Of a DNA stretch of 33,347 nt, positions 8,724 through 18,238 are shown piece by piece (positions within the stretch are counted from its first letter, which is position 1; the number at the start of each line of letters is the position of its first letter). This stretch comes from Chrysochromulina tobinii (lineage: Eukaryota; Haptophyta; Prymnesiales; Chrysochromulinaceae). A program made the position numbers and the translations under genes. The notes under the pieces were generated by a model. The model saw only the letters and a list, made by a program, of their open reading frames with translations, did not search any database and had not been told where the DNA came from. The stretch lies in the NCBI GenBank assembly GCA_001275005.1, contig JWZX01002376.1:1-33347 (forward strand). The letters run 5' to 3'.

Positions 8724-9853
8724 TGCAGGCGGCGGCAGCTTCGCCGGCGCCGGTAGCCGCGCCGACGACGGCGGAGTCGGTGTGGCGGTAGCGGCATTGA
8801 GCGGCGAGGGGCCGGACGGGCCGATGTTTGAGCGCCACACCATGGCCTGCATGTCGACACCGCTCGAGGCGAAGAAGTCGCCGTCGGGTGAGAAGGCGCA
8901 CGCGTTGACGCCCCCCTCGTGCCCGTGCAGCGTGCAGAAGAGCCGCCCCTCGACGAGGTCCCAAACTTTGAGCGTCGCGTCGAGCGAAGAGGTAAGCAGG
9001 TAGGAGCCCGAGCTGTGGAAGGAGAGGTCGGTGACACTCTCGTCGTGCGCGTCGTAGTGTTGCAGCAGCTGCTGCGTGCGAAGATCCCACAGCTTCGCCG
9101 TACGGTCGCTCGAGGCCGAAGCGATGCACGTGGCATCCGGATTAAAGGCAGCCGCATTGACGACGTCGGTGTGGTCGTAAAAGGTGCGCACGCACCCGTG
9201 AGTGCGGCTGTCCCAGAGCTTGAGCGTCTTGTCATCGCTGCACGAGAGCAGCAGCCGGCCTGCCGGTGCACACGCGGGGCACAAACACGCATCCGTGCGT
9301 CAAGAGAGGGTCCGCGCCACCGACAAGCAAGGCAGTGGCTCGTGTGCGGCTCGGGCTTTCGCTGCTCTTGCCGCGCACCGTCTGGCGAGAACTTGGCCGA
9401 GCGGACCCAGTTGGAGTGGCCGGCGAGCGAGTAATTGAACCTCTGACCCGGGAGCGCCCAGACTTTGATCGTCTTGTCGTCCGATGCAGACGCCAGGCTC
9501 TGCCCGTCGGCCGAGAAGGCCACGCTCCGCACGGTGGCCATGTGCGCCTTGATCACGGTGGACTCCCCCTTGACGGTCGGAAGCCACAGGCGCACCGTGC
9601 GATCCTTGGAAGCGGAGGCGATGAGGTCTCCGGAGGGGGACGCGGCAACCGACAGCACAGGCGCCTTATGACCCACGAAACGGAAGGCACGCAGCTGAAG
9701 CCGGAAGTTCCACACCATCACGCACGAGTCGTGGCCGCCCGAGATGAGCTGCTTCATGTTCGGGTTGAAGCACACAGAGGAAATGGCATCCTTGTGACCG
9801 CGGAAGCTCCGTTCGAGCGAGGGCGTGTCCGCCGTGAGGTCGGCGCCAGTCAT
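8433..9853 (-). CDS. POC1: POC1 centriolar protein (seven WD40 repeats plus POC1 coiled coil), 2 exons
   Basis: POC1 is a structural protein of centrioles and basal bodies that stabilises triplet microtubules, so the organism makes centrioles or flagella. Exon 1 is 9853-9379 and exon 2 is 9259-8433. The 119-nt GT-AG intron (9378-9260) joins SPD and GRLLLS within the fifth WD repeat in frame; total 433 residues. Seven WD40 blades run from [14 protein letters not shown] to [14 protein letters not shown], with typical SPDG, DDKT and LWD motifs. A proline/alanine-rich linker follows, with a run of about 14 Pro-rich codons from a (GGC)n tract. The C-terminal coiled coil [20 protein letters not shown] is the diagnostic POC1 motif. 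The start at 9853 (MTGADL) matches family N-termini; a Met 18 codons upstream (9907) is possible. The 3' end is built from a tandem repeat. Confidence 0.93.
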
Positions 9854-10134
9854 CGTTTTTGTCGATCGTCGCCGCGAATGCTCCCGCCAAAGCGCCGAGG
9901 CGGGCATAGGCGCGCTCTCGCAAGTTTCGCAGTTGTGCGTGGGTGCTGAAAATCAGGGCTTGAGGGAGACGGTCCAGAATTGACAAACATTACACTTTGA
10001 CTATCTTCCGATCGCTTGATCATTCCTTCGGCACACACACCGACGTAACCAATCTTCTTGACGTGATACAACGTTTCGCTATTCTAGAACGTACATGTAC
10101 AGTACGAGGGTTGAGGGAGGTGTCGTTGTTCTGT

Positions 10135-13100
10135 TCATCTAGGCGATCTGGGCGACGCCACGGAGCGCGGCGAGCGTGGCGAGCGCTGCGACGACGCCAT
10201 ACTGGCGGCCGTCCCGGCGGGCATTGGCAGCTTGGGCTGCGAGAGCGGCGCCGCGCTCGGCCGGCTGCGCGCGCGAGGGCTCTCCGCGCGCACGGCGCCT
10301 GCGCCGCCCCCACCGCGAGGGCTGCTGGGACGCAGTGGCGCACTCGAGGGCGGCGGCGGCGCGCCGCGCGGGCTGTTGGGACGGCGCGGGCTGGCTGCAC
10401 GCGCCGTGCTCACGGAGGAAGCAGTGGGCGGGCGGCCGGTCGCGCGCGGCGCGATGAGCGTGATCGGGGAGCCGGCGACGGGCAGTCCGTTGAGGGTGAA
10501 GGTGATTCGGTACTCGCCGCTCACCTGCACGGCCGTCGCCACACGGTATGACCCGCCGCCCGCGTCGGAGACCTCGAGCGCGACGGGCGCGGGGCCCGTC
10601 GACAGCTGCGCCTTGAGAGGGCCGTTGGTGCGCTCTGACGGACGCCCCGCTTCGTCTACAGACGAGACGAGGACATCGAAGAGCACGCCCGGCTTGACGC
10701 GGATCACCGATGGCGCCGAGACGAGCGATTCGTCGCCAAAGCGGATGGCTGGGTCCATGCGCAGCCGACCGATGCAATGCTCCTGCCTCGTGCCGTCGCT
10801 GGAGCGAGCAAAGCCGATGTAGACGCCATGGAGGCCGATGGGCGTGTTGGGCGGGTAGGTTGCTTCCACACGCCCATCGCCGAGGTCGGACACCACGCAC
10901 GGCATCATCATGGGCGATGCGTCGCCCGCCGCACCGCCCAAGGGAATCTCGCGCAGCTCGCACCATAGCGGCTGCGAGAGCGGGCCGGTGCGTGCGTTCG
11001 CGAGGCAATCGCGCGTCTGCAGCCACAGCCGGCCTCCACCTATCGAGGCCACGCGCTGGAGCGGCTCGCCATCGATACCCACCTCGAGCACCGTGCAGCA
11101 GCTGAGTTCCACGGGCCCGGCACCGCAGCAGAGCTTGAAGGGCGATCCGGTAACGGCCACTCCTCCGGTCGAGGCGTGCAGTAGGTAGATGCCCGGCTCG
11201 AGAAGGGTGAAGTGCACGCGGCAGCCGCCGTCAGGGCCCTCGGCCAACTCCACGTCCACAGTACCCAACTCCTCGCCACTCCCGTCGGGATCGGCATCTG
11301 CGGCGGGCGCCGGCTCCACCGCGCTCCCCACAGCGCCGCCCACCGCGCCGCCGCGGCGCGCCTTGGACGTCACCGGCAGCTCGCGCGAGATACGCACGAG
11401 GCGCGCCGAGTAGAGGCCTGGCTCAAACGGCCTCGTATTGCCCACGTGGTCGCGCGCGTTCACGTCGACAAATGTGCCCAAGCCCACGCCACACTCGCGT
11501 AGCGCCGCGCCGGTAACGGTCGCGTTCTTGGGCACGTGTGGGCCCGGGGCCACATTCACCGCGAATGGGGAGCCGTTGATGTGCCCGCCGCCGGCGAGCT
11601 CGATGCCGAGGCGCAAGGTGCCCGCGCACACGGCAGTGTAAGCCACGTGCCACGTGCCGTTGCCATTGTCGCGTACCTCGTTGAGCACGAATGGCGTGGG
11701 CACCCAAGCTGGGTCGCTGCCAGGGCTGCGCTCCACCGTGCCGTTCACCGCCAGCTGCGCCTGGTCGAGCACCGTGTGCTCGGCCTGCGACCACGAGCTG
11801 AGCCGCGCCTGATGGCCACCGGCCAGCACGTCCTGCCCTTCATAGCGCATCACGCGACGCGGCGGCGAGCGCAGCGGGCGCGGCGGCATGCGCACGGTCA
11901 GCGAGCGCATCTCTCCCGCCACGCACGCCCCCAAGCCAGGGCCGAAGGCCTCACAGGCGAGCGCCGTCTCGGCGCGCGCATGCTCTTCCATGGCTGTTCG
12001 GGCTTCCTCATCGGACAGATGACGCGCGAGCGCCGGCCGCACGACCACCATGAACGAGCGGCCGCCCAGCACCGTCGCCATCTCTTGTGCCGCCTCGGCC
12101 AGAGCGGCGTTCCCACCGCCACTGGCCTTTTTCTGAGGCGACTTGGGCGGCGAAACAGCCGCGATCGCCGCGCGCCACTTATCCGCCGCAGAAGGCGCTT
12201 CCACAATGGCGCCGCTGCCCGCGGCTGGCCGATGCAGAAGGCTCAGCTCCCAGCGACCCGCCTGGGGCGGAGTGTACCGCACGATGTACGTGCCGTCCTG
12301 CTGGTCGTCGATCGTGTGCTGGAGCGGCGTGACGCGGCGCATGCCGCCTGGCAGAAGCTTGTGCGCGCGCAGCTCGAAGTGCTCGCCGCCGCACGCCGCC
12401 GCGTTGCCGTAACGGTCGTAGACTTGCACCTCATACGCTGTCTCCTCGCCCTCATAGCCGATGACGAGGCCTTCGCCACTCAGGGCGCACGCAGGCGGCC
12501 ACGTGGCGCCTGCAACCACCTTGACGACCGAGATGACGCCCTCGGCCTCCTCGAGCGCGATGGCCCGCGCTGCATCATGCTCGACCGTCTCGACGACTGC
12601 GCTCTCACTCAGGTCACTCAGGTCGGGCGCATTCGCTGCCTGCACGCGCGCGGCGGGCGCGCCGCTACCGCCGCGCCCAGCAGGGTCGGCCGCCGAGGGC
12701 GCAAGCGGCGCGAGTCGGATGCACATGTGGTAGTGCCCGCTCTGCAGTGGCGTACCGGTAAGTTCGTAGACTCCGTTGCCCAGCTCGACCACCTCGCAGT
12801 GCACGTACGCACCCTCCCCGTCGTCCGCGCCGCCGTTGCCGCTGCTGCCCGCGAGGGTGCTGCCCGCGAGGGCGCTGCTCCCCGGGGCGATCGGACCGGG
12901 ACCTGGGATCGGGAGGCTGTGGTGGCTGTGGCTGCAGCCGCTGCTGCTCTGAGCCATCTCGCCCGCGCCCGCTGCGCCGCCCACGGACGGCGACGGCGCG
13001 AAGGCAAGGCTGCCGATGGCGCTGCCGTCCTCGTTCCGACGAAGCTTCGGCGTCGATGACGACGGCGCCGCCGCATGCGGGCTGGCGCTCGCTGCACTGG

Positions 13101-15124
13101 CGCCGGCCAAGCGCAGCTGCATCTTGCCGGGAGATTGCATCTTGCCGGGAGATGTTAACGGTCGACCGCCAGCGTCGCCACCGGCGCCGTTGCCGTGGCG
13201 CGTCGCTGTGAGCGCCTCGACCTCCTTGAGGATCTCGCGCCAGTCCTCGGGCAACTTCTCCCCAAAGTCACGTTGCAGCTGCGCCTGCAGGCGCGCGCTC
13301 AGACTGCGCGCTATCGCACCGCCGCCGCCGCCACCGCCGCCGACGCCGCCGACGCTGACGCCACCGACGCCGCCGCGTGCGCCGAGGCTCGCCTGCGCCC
13401 TTGGTCGCGCTCGTCGTCAACGGCGGCGGCGCGAGTGGCAGCCGCGGCGGCGTGATCGCCATCCCCGCGATCGCCGAGGCGCCCGACGCGGCGCCCGACG
13501 CCGTCGCTGAGGCCGTCGCGGGCGTACTGAGCGCCGTATTTAGCGCTCCGGTGCGAACGCGCTCGGGTGAACTGCTGCGCGATGCGGCGCTGCCCACGCG
13601 GCGTAGCCAGATGGAAGGGCGCGGGCAGGCGCCGCTGGTGAAGGTGTTGCCGAAGCGATCGTGCGCCTGAATACGCACCTTGAAGCGCACGCCGGCGGGT
13701 ATGGTAGGCCAAACCTTGGGCTTGGAGGTCAGCTTGTACGAAGGCGCGTGCGGCGGTGCCGGGAGCGCCTTGATGGTGAAGGGTGACCCTTTGACGTTCA
13801 TGCCCGCCCAGCACACGTGCACCGTGATCCTGCCCTGGGTGGTCGGCGTGAGCGAGAGGGAATAATGTGCCGAATCGACAAGCTCGACTATCGCAATGTC
13901 GCGTGGCGCGCCACGCTGCCGATCAGGGCCCATGTCGGGGGTCATGAAGGCGGAGGGCACCTCGTTGCTGTCCGCGCTGAGACGATCGTGCGCGCACAGG
14001 TTGCCCCACCGATCACGCGCGATCAGCTGCAGCTTGAACGGACGGCCACAGAGCACCGTCGCGGGCGGCGGCGCCACGAGCGCCGTGGTTCGCGGGTCAG
14101 CGGGGCCCGGCTTGACGACGATGGTAAATGGTGACTGCGCGATGGGCCCCACGTTGGGCGCGAGCCCCACGTCGAGCCGGTAAGTGCCAGCCGCCTTGGC
14201 CGTGTAAGTGACCACGTAGCTGCCGTCGCGCTCGTCTCGGATCCGGCAGTCCCACTTACCTGGCCCTTGCACGTCGGCGTAAAAGTGGTCGACGCCGCGC
14301 GTGCGCGGCTGGCCGTGCCGGTCGCGCTTGTAGATAGTGAAGCTCGCCGCCTTGCCCGCTTCGCTGCTGCTCAACCCGAGTCCCTCGGCATGGCAGTTCT
14401 CGGGGCGCGTCACATCCGAGTCGACAATGAGGTTGAATGGTGAGCCCTTGATGGGCGCACGGTTGAGCGTCACGTGCATGACGTAGTTGCCCGAGACTGT
14501 GGGAATGTAGCGCACCTCGTACGTGCCATCGCCACGGTCCAGCACGTCCGCAGACATCAACACCGGGCCGCGCGCGCGCACCTCAAACAGCTCGCCGCCG
14601 CTCTCGCATGGCCGGTGGACCCAGTCGCGTGCGCGGATCAAGAAGGACGTCTCCACGTCCGTCACAGCAACCTCCAGGCCGGTGCCCTCGGCGACCGTGT
14701 GTTCGGGCATGGCAGCCGTCTCATTCAGCCAGCAGCGCTGCTCGTCGAACGTCGGGTGCATCGTGTAGAGCGCCTTGAGGTTGGCCGACGCCACGTCGGA
14801 GAGGCTGACGACATGCGAGATGCCGTCTGATGCAGTCAGCGTAAGCGAGTCATGCGTATGCGGCGCACCCTTCATCACATACGAAACGACCTCGCACAGC
14901 CCGGTCAGGCTGAGTGCGCCGTCTGGGCGCGCGGCCAGCTGCCTTAGTATGGCGCGCAGCTCGTCCTCGACAAAGTGGCGTTCAAGGGCGAGAACGATCA
15001 CTCCGACATGCTGGAGCGCAATGCGCGCCTCGCCACCGCCATCAGTGCGGGCAAAGCGGTTGAAGAGGCTGCGGCATGCGGACAGCGCCTCCTCCATCCC
15101 GCGAGGAGCGCAGGTCCTGACCAC
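10135..15124 (-). CDS. Large filamin/ABP280-repeat protein with EF-hand-like N-terminus, probably 2 exons
   Basis: Two long minus-strand frames (15124-13268 and 13254-10135 as Met-to-stop) belong to one protein. The upstream frame degenerates after an AHDRFGNTF filamin strand, and the downstream frame is open above its first Met. A GT-AG intron at about 13597-13393 (205 nt, phase 0) would join them into roughly 1,590 residues. Other acceptors in the GGC-rich tract, or a one-base sequencing error there, are also possible. N-terminus: two degenerate EF-hand-like helices (LFNRFARTDG..., LSLTGLCEVVSYV). Then about nine immunoglobulin-like filamin repeats showing the D-x-GDGTYEVRYIPTVSG-Y and GSPF signatures. 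One repeat is split by a long Ser/Ala/Gly-rich insert. The tail is Ser-Pro-Arg rich (repeated SPRSP). There is no calponin-homology actin-binding domain, so it is not a true filamin. I infer a structural or axonemal scaffold. Start may be 15097 (MEEALS). Confidence 0.8.
13393..13597 (-). other. Tentative intron of the filamin-repeat gene
   Basis: Minus-strand donor GTGGGC at 13597 and acceptor GCGCAG at 13393. Removal changes frame by one, exactly as needed to join the two filamin-repeat frames at codon boundaries. The interval also reads open as Ser/Ala/Thr-rich sequence, so the true edges cannot be fixed from the sequence. A second acceptor (CTGCAG) lies nearer 13280. Confidence 0.4.
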
Positions 15125-15171
15125 CCTCGAGTGCCGCCGCCGTGGAGCCTAAGGCGCAGATAGGAAGGGTC

Positions 15172-15205
15172 GGTCAGAGAAGACTTTGGGGTCAGAGAAG
15201 TCTTT
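15172..15205 (+). repeat. Left terminal inverted repeat, present as a tandem pair
   Basis: GGTCAGAGAAGACT at 15172 followed by GGGTCAGAGAAGTCT from 15188. Both are in inverse orientation to the single copy at 17364-17379. Confidence 0.8.
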
Positions 15206-15287
15206 GTCGCAGATGACGTCGCACGAGCGCCGAAAAACCGTCGCTCGAGCGCCGAGAAACCGTCGCATCTGCGCGCAAATGCGAAGC

Positions 15288-15401
15288 TCTGCGACGCACA
15301 ATGCCACATCTGCGACGCACAATGCCACATCTGCGAGCGCAGAATGCCACATCTGCGACGCCTCCATGTGCGATCTGCGACGCTTCCATGTGTGATCTGC
15401 A
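15288..15401. repeat. Left subterminal array, 21-22 bp period
   Basis: TCTGCG recurs at 15288, 15309, 15330, 15352, 15374 and 15396 (steps 21, 21, 22, 22, 22), in a unit like TCTGCGACGCACAATGCCAC. The last copies are diverged (TCCATGTG replaces AATGCCAC). Confidence 0.85.
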
Positions 15402-15416
15402 TCGTGTGCAGTTGAC

Positions 15417-15699
15417 GACGCTCGACGCGCGCTGCAGCGGCGGGCGCCCGCTGCCGCGCTGCCGCGCGGTTGTGGCGGGCGGCCGCGGCCGTTGGCAGTG
15501 CACCCGCGGACGCGGCGCGCGAACCCGGGCATCCTCAACTGGCGTGGTAGGTCAGGCGGCTGGCAAGCTGCCGTACGCCACGACACTGTGGTTACTCGAC
15601 GCCGTCGCTCGTCACGCGACGGCGGCGTCGAGTGACTTTTTGCGTTCCCGTTCGGGGGGCGCGCCAACGGGCGCGTCTACCGGCAGTGCAGACAACGCC
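15417..15699 (+). repeat. Left arm of long internal inverted repeat
   Basis: About 283 bp, inverse to 16489-16774. Matching landmarks include GTTGGCAGTGCACCCGCGGA, the ACTCGACGCCGTCGCTCGTC stretch and CGGCAGTGCAGACAACGCC at its inner end. Differences are scattered substitutions and small indels. Confidence 0.85.
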
Positions 15700-15820
15700 A
15701 CTAAGACCGACATTAAGACCGAAGCCGCCACCACAGCCGCCCCTCCGCCTGTTCTGGTCGCATTGGCCCCGCAGGCTTCTTATAGGCTTCCGCCCAACCG
15801 CCGCCCGCCTCGGGAGCTCG

Positions 15821-15867
15821 GTACGGTGCGTTTGCGCCGCAGGCTGCTACGCGCCACTCACTGCCAG
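15821..15867 (+). repeat. Left arm of nested inner inverted repeat
   Basis: GTACGGTGCGTTTGCGCCGC followed by AGGCTGCTACGCG matches the reverse complement of 16415-16466. About 120 bp separates it from the outer arm here, against about 22 bp on the right, so one side gained or lost roughly 100 bp. Confidence 0.75.
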
Positions 15868-16414
15868 CCGTGAAGGTCCGCCGTGGGCGTTTGGGACCGG
15901 TACGAGTACTGCACCGTCGCCTCGTACATGCTTGGACCGGAGGTACACGCATCACTGTAACGTGTGTAGGCTTTACTACGACCCGCATTCACTCATTTAT
16001 CGGAAAGCGACGCGCTTGGTTTCACCCTGGCATGCGCAAGCGCACGTCGTCGCGTTTCGCCGGCCGGTCCCGCCGGACCCGCTGCGACCGGGGAACGGCG
16101 GAGGCGCTGACCGAACGCCGTTTTGCAGCCTTTACCACACCGTCAGACGAACTTAGACACGCACACAGCCGCACTGCTCTTCGGCGGCGGCGATGCGCGC
16201 GCCTCTCCGCGCCCCTCCGCGCTTACTACGCGCCGCGGGCTCGCTCCCGCCCTCGAACTTCTGTATAAGGAAGGCACAACTTCCGGACTCGCGCGGAAGC
16301 CTGCGCACACGCAGCTGGCGGGCGTTAGGCGGGCGCCAGGCGGGCGTGCGGCGGGCGGCGGCCTGCGGCGCACACGCAGCCGGCGAGCGTGTGGCGGGCG
16401 GCAGCCGCACGCGC

Positions 16415-16466
16415 TGCTGGCAGTGGGAGAGCGCGTAGCAGCCTGCGGCGGCGCAAACGCACCGTA
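16415..16466 (-). repeat. Right arm of nested inner inverted repeat
   Basis: Reverse complement of 15821-15867 with a few indels; contains GCGTAGCAGCCTGCGGCGGC and ends CGCACCGTAC. Confidence 0.75.
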
Positions 16467-16488
16467 CAGGGCACCCGGGGCCGCTGGG

Positions 16489-16774
16489 GGCGTTGTCTGC
16501 ACTGCCGGTAGACGCGCCCGCTGGCGCGCCCCCCGAACGGGAACGCAAAAAAGTCGCTCGACGCCGCCGTCGCGTGACGAGCGACGGCGTCGAGTAACCA
16601 CAGTGTCGCGTGGCGTACGGCAGCTTGCCAGCCGCCTGACCTACCATGCCAGTTGAGGATGCCCGGGTTCGCGCGCCGCGTCCGCGGGTGCACTGCCAAC
16701 GGCCGCGCCAGCCCGCCACATCCGCGCGGGAGCGCGGCAGCGGGCGCCCGCCGCTGCAGCGCGCGACGAGCGTC
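16489..16774 (-). repeat. Right arm of long internal inverted repeat
   Basis: About 286 bp, the inverse copy of 15417-15699. A piece of its outer part (GGATGCCCGGGTTCGCGCGC) recurs as a direct repeat just outside, near 16785 (GGATGCCCGGCTTCGCGCGC). Confidence 0.85.
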
Positions 16775-17143
16775 CACGCCATTTGCGGATGCCCGGCTTC
16801 GCGCGCCGCGTCCACGGGGCTCACCTTCACGCAGGCGAGCTTGGGCCGCGCGCCCCTGATGCGCATGGCCCGCTGCACGTCGCCGTAGGTGTACGTGTCC
16901 TCTCCTTTGGGCGCCGCTCGGGGGGCTCGTGCTCGGGGGCCTCGTGCTCGGGGGCCACGTGCCCGGGCTCCTCGCCGGAGCCGTCCCCGTCCTCGCTCCC
17001 CGTGTCGCCATCGCCGGCTCCATCGCGGGCCCTTAGCTATGGCGCAGGTGAATGGGACGGGAGGACGGCGCGGCGTCCACTGCCGACGGCCGCGCCCGCC
17101 CGCCACCGGCAGCTCGCGTCGAGCGACGGCGATGCGTCGCACT

Positions 17144-17347
17144 GACGCACATCGCACTGCGCACCGACGCACAACGCATTGCGCTCTGACGCAAAGCGCG
17201 CGTGCTCTGCGCTTCCGACGCAAATCGCACGCGGCTCCGACGCAATTGCGGCAGGAGAACCGCTGTTTTTCACGCAATTGCGTCCGAATTCGGACGCAAT
17301 TGCGTCGGATCTCGGGCGCAATTGCGTCGGGTTTGGGCGCAATTGCG
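17144..17347. repeat. Right subterminal array with ~22 bp period and CGCAATTGCG palindromes
   Basis: GACGCA recurs at 17144, 17166, 17188, 17217 and 17239. The palindrome CGCAATTGCG then occurs at 17241, 17273, 17295, 17317 and 17338. Most steps are 21-22 bp. Positions 17272-17305 form a 34-bp perfect palindrome centred on GAATTC. Confidence 0.85.
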
Positions 17348-17363
17348 GCACGATTTGCGTGTG

Positions 17364-17379
17364 AGTCTTCTCTGACCCC
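17364..17379 (-). repeat. Right terminal inverted repeat
   Basis: AGTCTTCTCTGACCCC, the reverse complement of the left-end GGTCAGAGAAGACT. Confidence 0.8.
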
Positions 17380-17523
17380 CTGCGCGCGCGGTCTAGGTCA
17401 CTCAACAGAGCGCGCGTGCGTTCCTCCGACTTCGACTTTGACTTGACTTGGGTTGCCCTGCCCTGTTTTTTCTTCGAGCCCGTTCGGCCTCGGTACCTGT
17501 GCTTCAGCTTTGGCAGCCAACCG

Positions 17524-18057
17524 ATGTACGCCCTGCACCCCGCGGCACAGGATGACGGCACCACGGACCGGATCCTGGCGTACTTGATCAAGACGGCACC
17601 CAACACGCCACGTGTGGCACCAACGGCCGGCGACGGGACGGCTGCAGACCTAGCCGCGATGGCCTTGTCGACGGCGCTGTTGCTTGCAGACCAGAAGCAT
17701 GCGCACAGGCCGCGATCGCCACAAGCGGAATGGAGCCCACGAGTTGCTCGTGGGCATGCGGGCAAGCCTGGAAAGCTCACCACACTCCAGCCGACGGCTC
17801 GCGCTCTGCCACCACTGCGCAGTCCCCAGCTAGCTCCGCGACCTAAGCCCACGACAGTGGTGTACGCAGCCCTGCGACAGCAAATTTCCGATCGTGCCGT
17901 CCGCCACTGCGATCCGCGCTTCAACTCTTGGGCCGACGTCGACATCCCGCCGCTCTCTCCACGCCGGGCCCGCGCGGCTGTGTCAAATGACTTGGAGGAG
18001 CCCGGACCGGGCTTCTATGCAGAGAGCATACGAAAGTCACCGCGGGCCAGGAAGTAG
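17524..18057 (+). CDS. Hypothetical protein with a C-terminal PGPGFY motif
   Basis: A 177-residue basic, proline-rich protein. The N-terminal part (TDRILAYLIKTAPN, ADLAAMALSTALLLADQ) looks helical. The C-terminal part contains FNSWADVDIPPLSPRRAR and EPGPGFYAE. The PGPGxY motif is the core of SHIPPO/STPGR repeats found in sperm-tail and flagellar proteins. A single copy is weak evidence, so the function is unknown. The frame is open from 17416, but the first 36 codons look like untranslated leader, so I favour the Met at 17524. It begins about 145 bp from the right end of the transposon-like element and ends 181 bp from the convergent kelch-EGF gene. It may be real or a chance frame. Confidence 0.45.
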   Translation: MYALHPAAQDDGTTDRILAYLIKTAPNTPRVAPTAGDGTAADLAAMALSTALLLADQKHAHRPRSPQAEWSPRVARGHAGKPGKLTTLQPTARALPPLRSPQLAPRPKPTTVVYAALRQQISDRAVRHCDPRFNSWADVDIPPLSPRRARAAVSNDLEEPGPGFYAESIRKSPRARK

Positions 18058-18238
18058 CGTCAGACAACAAAACTTAGAGAGTTAGAGTACGCAGCACCTA
18101 GACACTCCACATCACATTCTCTCACGATTCAGAGGCGCGCGCACGCCCTCGTGGCATATGCCCACTGTCGCACTGTCTAAAATTTGCCGCCCTGTGGAAC
18201 ACACTCGCCACGCCTGAGAGGGCAACCTTCGCTCAGGC

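Larger units (their letters stand above)
15172..17379. mobile_element. 2.2-kb non-autonomous DNA-transposon-like element with terminal and nested inverted repeats
   Basis: Bounded by GGTCAGAGAAGACT at 15172-15185, with a second near copy GGGTCAGAGAAGTCT from 15188, and its exact reverse complement at 17364-17377. Inside each end lies an array of ~22-bp repeats (TCTGCGACGCA type on the left, GACGCA/CGCAATTGCG type on the right). The centre holds a long imperfect inverted repeat (15417-15699 against 16489-16774) and a shorter nested pair (15821-15867 against 16415-16466). No transposase is recognisable. The long open frames here are compositional, in (GC)-rich arms. I found no convincing target-site duplication. 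It sits between the filamin-repeat gene and a small plus-strand gene. It resembles fold-back or Mutator-like non-autonomous elements in plan; the family is not identified. Confidence 0.75.

Noticed and set aside
13321-13380. (GCC)n-rich tract as a stand-alone microsatellite of interest
   Set aside because: Such tracts occur wherever Gly/Ala/Pro runs are encoded in this genome (also near 8694-8722); noted only because it blurs the filamin intron edge.
15288-15401. Regular 21-22 bp repeats considered as a CRISPR array
   Set aside because: The repeats are contiguous with no unique spacers, lie inside an element with inverted ends, and the genome is eukaryotic.
16153-17277. 374-codon minus-strand frame inside the transposon-like element
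   Set aside because: Arg/Ala-rich composition comes from the GC-rich inverted arms. A short stretch (TYTYGDVQRAMRIRGARPKL) looks protein-like and might be a captured exon fragment, but is too short to support.
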